NCBI RefSeq assembly: GCF_900104335.1
Contig: NZ_FMXT01000001.1
Coordinates: forward strand, 62,001-126,000
Source: Pseudobutyrivibrio sp. YE44
Lineage (GTDB): Bacteria > Bacillota > Clostridia > Lachnospirales > Lachnospiraceae
DNA: 64,000 nucleotides
Direction of reading: 5' to 3'
In this document: positions 62,472 through 64,000 of the stretch, piece after piece
Layout of the letters: each line of letters opens with the position of its first letter
Position numbering within the stretch: position 1 is the first letter of the stretch
The notes under the pieces: generated by a model
The model's input: the letters and a program-made list of their open reading frames with translations, nothing else
The model's database searches: none
Told to the model about the DNA's origin: nothing
Made by a program: the position numbers and the translations under genes

Positions 62472-62523
62472 GCACAATGGAGTGCAGTTTAAAGTAGAGA
62501 TGCTTTAGACTGCACTTTTTTTA
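62472..62523 (+). promoter_or_regulatory. amt leader: tandem hexaloop hairpins and terminator (ANTAR target type)
   Basis: Hairpin one is GCAC-AATGGA-GTGC at 62472-62485. Hairpin two is the 14-bp stem GTGCAGTTTAAAGT / GCTTTAGACTGCAC with loop AGAGAT at 62496-62501, followed by eight T. Both loops are six bases with A at position 1 and G at position 4, the ANTAR recognition pattern. GTGC at 62482 belongs to both stems, so hairpin one and the full terminator exclude each other. Confidence 0.8.
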
Positions 62524-62546
62524 ATAAAAACTAGGAGGAAAATATT

Positions 62547-64000
62547 ATGGAAGAGTACACAAGTTTATTATTTGGTGTGTGGTTCCTTATAGGAGCTGCA
62601 CTGGTTTTCTGGATGCAGGCAGGCTTTGCAATGGTTGAGGCTGGCTTTACCAGAGCAAAAAATACAGGAAACATCATTATGAAAAACTTAATGGATTTCT
62701 GTATTGGAACAGTAATGTTCATTGTATTAGGTTTTGGTCTTATGCTTGGAGAGGATTGTCTCTTTGGTTTAGTAGGTAGACCAACACTTGGAATTTTTAC
62801 AAACTATGCTTCTTTTGATTGGAGCAACTTTGTATTTAACCTTGTGTTCTGTGCTACAACAGCAACAATCGTTTCTGGTGCTATGGCAGAGCGTACAAAG
62901 TTTGTTAGCTACTGTGTTTATTCAGGAATTATTTCACTTGTAATTTATCCAATCGAGGCTCACTGGATTTGGGGTGGTGGCTGGCTTGCACAGCTTGGTT
63001 TCCACGATTTTGCAGGTAGCTGTGCTATTCATATGGTTGGTGGTATCTGTGCTCTTATCGGTGCAAAGATTCTTGGACCTCGTATTGGTAAGTTTTCACA
63101 CGACAGCAAAGGTCGTATTTCAAAGGTAAATGCTTTCCCAGGTCACAACATTGCTCTTGGTGCACTTGGTGTATTTATTCTTTGGCTTGGCTGGTATGGC
63201 TTCAACGGTGCTGCAGCAACATCTTTAGAGCAGCTTGCTTCAATTTTTGTTACAACAACAATTGCTCCTGCAGTTGCTACTTGTACAACAATGGCTTTCA
63301 CATGGATTAAGTTTGGTAAGCCAGATGTATCAATGTCATTAAATGCTTCACTTGCAGGTCTTGTAGCTATCACAGCCCCATGCGACGTTACAGATGCTTT
63401 CGGTGCTATTGTAATTGGTGTTGTTGCAGGTTTCCTTGTAGTATTTGGTGTATGGCTTCTTGACTATAAGCTTCATATTGATGATCCAGTTGGTGCTGTT
63501 GCAGTTCACATGATGAATGGTATCTGGGGAACAATTGCAGTTGGTTTATTTGCTACACCTTCAGCTCCAGCAAGTGAGCTTACAGGTCTTTTCTATGGCG
63601 GTGGCTTCAAGCTTTTAGGTTTACAGCTTCTTGGTGTTCTTTCAGTAGGAGCATGGGCTGCTGTTACAATTACAATTTCATTTTCTGTTATTAAGGCTAC
63701 TATCGGTCTTCGTGCTTCAGCTGAGGAAGAAATCGTTGGTCTTGATAGAACGGAGCATGGTCTTCCATCAGCATATTCAGGCTTTAACATGCTTGAGGAC
63801 GACTTCGATACAGATGAGTATGATGATGAGACAGCATCACTTATTACAGAGACTCTTGAGGCTGCTGGACTTGCAAGCCCTGATGAGGCAATTGAGGTTG
63901 AATATGCGCCTTCACAGATTACATCTGCAGGCAGACCTCGTATGACAAAGGTTGAAATCCTTTGTAAGGAGCGTAACCTTGAGAAACTTAAGAATGCACT
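62547..64000 (+). CDS. amt: Ammonium transporter fused to a PII signalling domain (partial)
   Basis: The frame opens at the ATG at 62547, eight bases after AGGAGG, and runs past the window end (484 codons seen). Residues 1-400 are an Amt/Mep/Rh transporter with 11 membrane segments: FWMQAGFAMVEAGFTRAKNT, MAERTKFVSYCVYS, HWIWGGGWLAQLGF, GSCAIHMVGGICALIGAKIL and HMMNGIWGTIAVGLF. An acidic linker (DDFDTDEYDDETAS) follows. The C-terminal part then reads RPRMTKVEILCKERNLEKLK, which matches the first strand and helix of PII (GlnB/GlnK) proteins. A tethered PII would gate the channel directly. The PII T-loop lies outside the window, so its intactness is unknown. Confidence 0.9.
   Translation, partial: MEEYTSLLFGVWFLIGAALVFWMQAGFAMVEAGFTRAKNTGNIIMKNLMDFCIGTVMFIVLGFGLMLGEDCLFGLVGRPTLGIFTNYASFDWSNFVFNLVFCATTATIVSGAMAERTKFVSYCVYSGIISLVIYPIEAHWIWGGGWLAQLGFHDFAGSCAIHMVGGICALIGAKILGPRIGKFSHDSKGRISKVNAFPGHNIALGALGVFILWLGWYGFNGAAATSLEQLASIFVTTTIAPAVATCTTMAFTWIKFGKPDVSMSLNASLAGLVAITAPCDVTDAFGAIVIGVVAGFLVVFGVWLLDYKLHIDDPVGAVAVHMMNGIWGTIAVGLFATPSAPASELTGLFYGGGFKLLGLQLLGVLSVGAWAAVTITISFSVIKATIGLRASAEEEIVGLDRTEHGLPSAYSGFNMLEDDFDTDEYDDETASLITETLEAAGLASPDEAIEVEYAPSQITSAGRPRMTKVEILCKERNLEKLKNA

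Overview
The window looks like chromosome of a low-GC, Gram-positive anaerobe of the Lachnospiraceae, most like Butyrivibrio or Pseudobutyrivibrio. This genus-level guess is inference from gene content and codon style. Supporting content: a clostridial-type nitrogen gene set (glutamate dehydrogenase, GS type I and type III, ANTAR regulator), ATP-type PEP carboxykinase, a reduced dcw cluster, a Trp T-box, AGGAGG-type ribosome sites and several TTG starts. No tRNA, rRNA, CRISPR array, prophage or transposase gene was seen.

Layout. 0-0.3 kb: end of gdhA. 0.6-9.7 kb: a cell-surface locus with a 1758-residue serine-rich repeat protein, a GT-C-like membrane protein, an Asp2 homologue and a multi-pass membrane protein. 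Asp2 belongs to the accessory Sec/glycosylation system of streptococcal serine-rich adhesins, but no secA2, secY2, asp1 or asp3 lies nearby. 9.7-16.7 kb: transglutaminase-like protein, thrC, a CheX-like/CheY pair and a two-component system. 16.7-17.6 kb: a gene-free cluster of palindromic elements. 17.6-21 kb: divergent gltA (citrate synthase) and pckA. 21.2-28.6 kb: a probable 6S RNA, a YihY-type protein, queA, pheST, a PilZ protein and lgt. 28.9-37.6 kb: the division cluster mraZ-rsmH-ftsL-ftsI-mraY-ftsW-ftsQ and ftsZ, lacking every mur ligase and murG. 37.7-40.8 kb: a lipoprotein and a chemoreceptor. 40.8-47.8 kb: a Trp T-box and a trp operon in the order D-C-FB(fused)-A-E-G. 47.9-64 kb: a nitronate-monooxygenase-like flavoprotein, then a nitrogen-assimilation island of gltB, gltD, glnA, an ANTAR regulator, asnB, glnN (GSIII) and an Amt transporter fused to a PII domain.

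How the parts may work together. Three nitrogen genes (gltB, asnB, amt) have an intrinsic terminator-like hairpin between upstream sequence and the ribosome site. In each, a small hexaloop hairpin with A at loop position 1 and G at position 4 overlaps the terminator stem. This is the signature of ANTAR-controlled antitermination, and an ANTAR protein is encoded right after glnA.

The other striking layer is intergenic structure. One family (called B here) has five copies of about 90 nt, four in plus orientation and one diverged in minus orientation. Its stems covary between copies, including around a tandem G-A internal loop. A second family (A) has two copies of equal length, each starting at the stop codon of a gene. 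Several further palindromic or MITE-like elements lie between genes.
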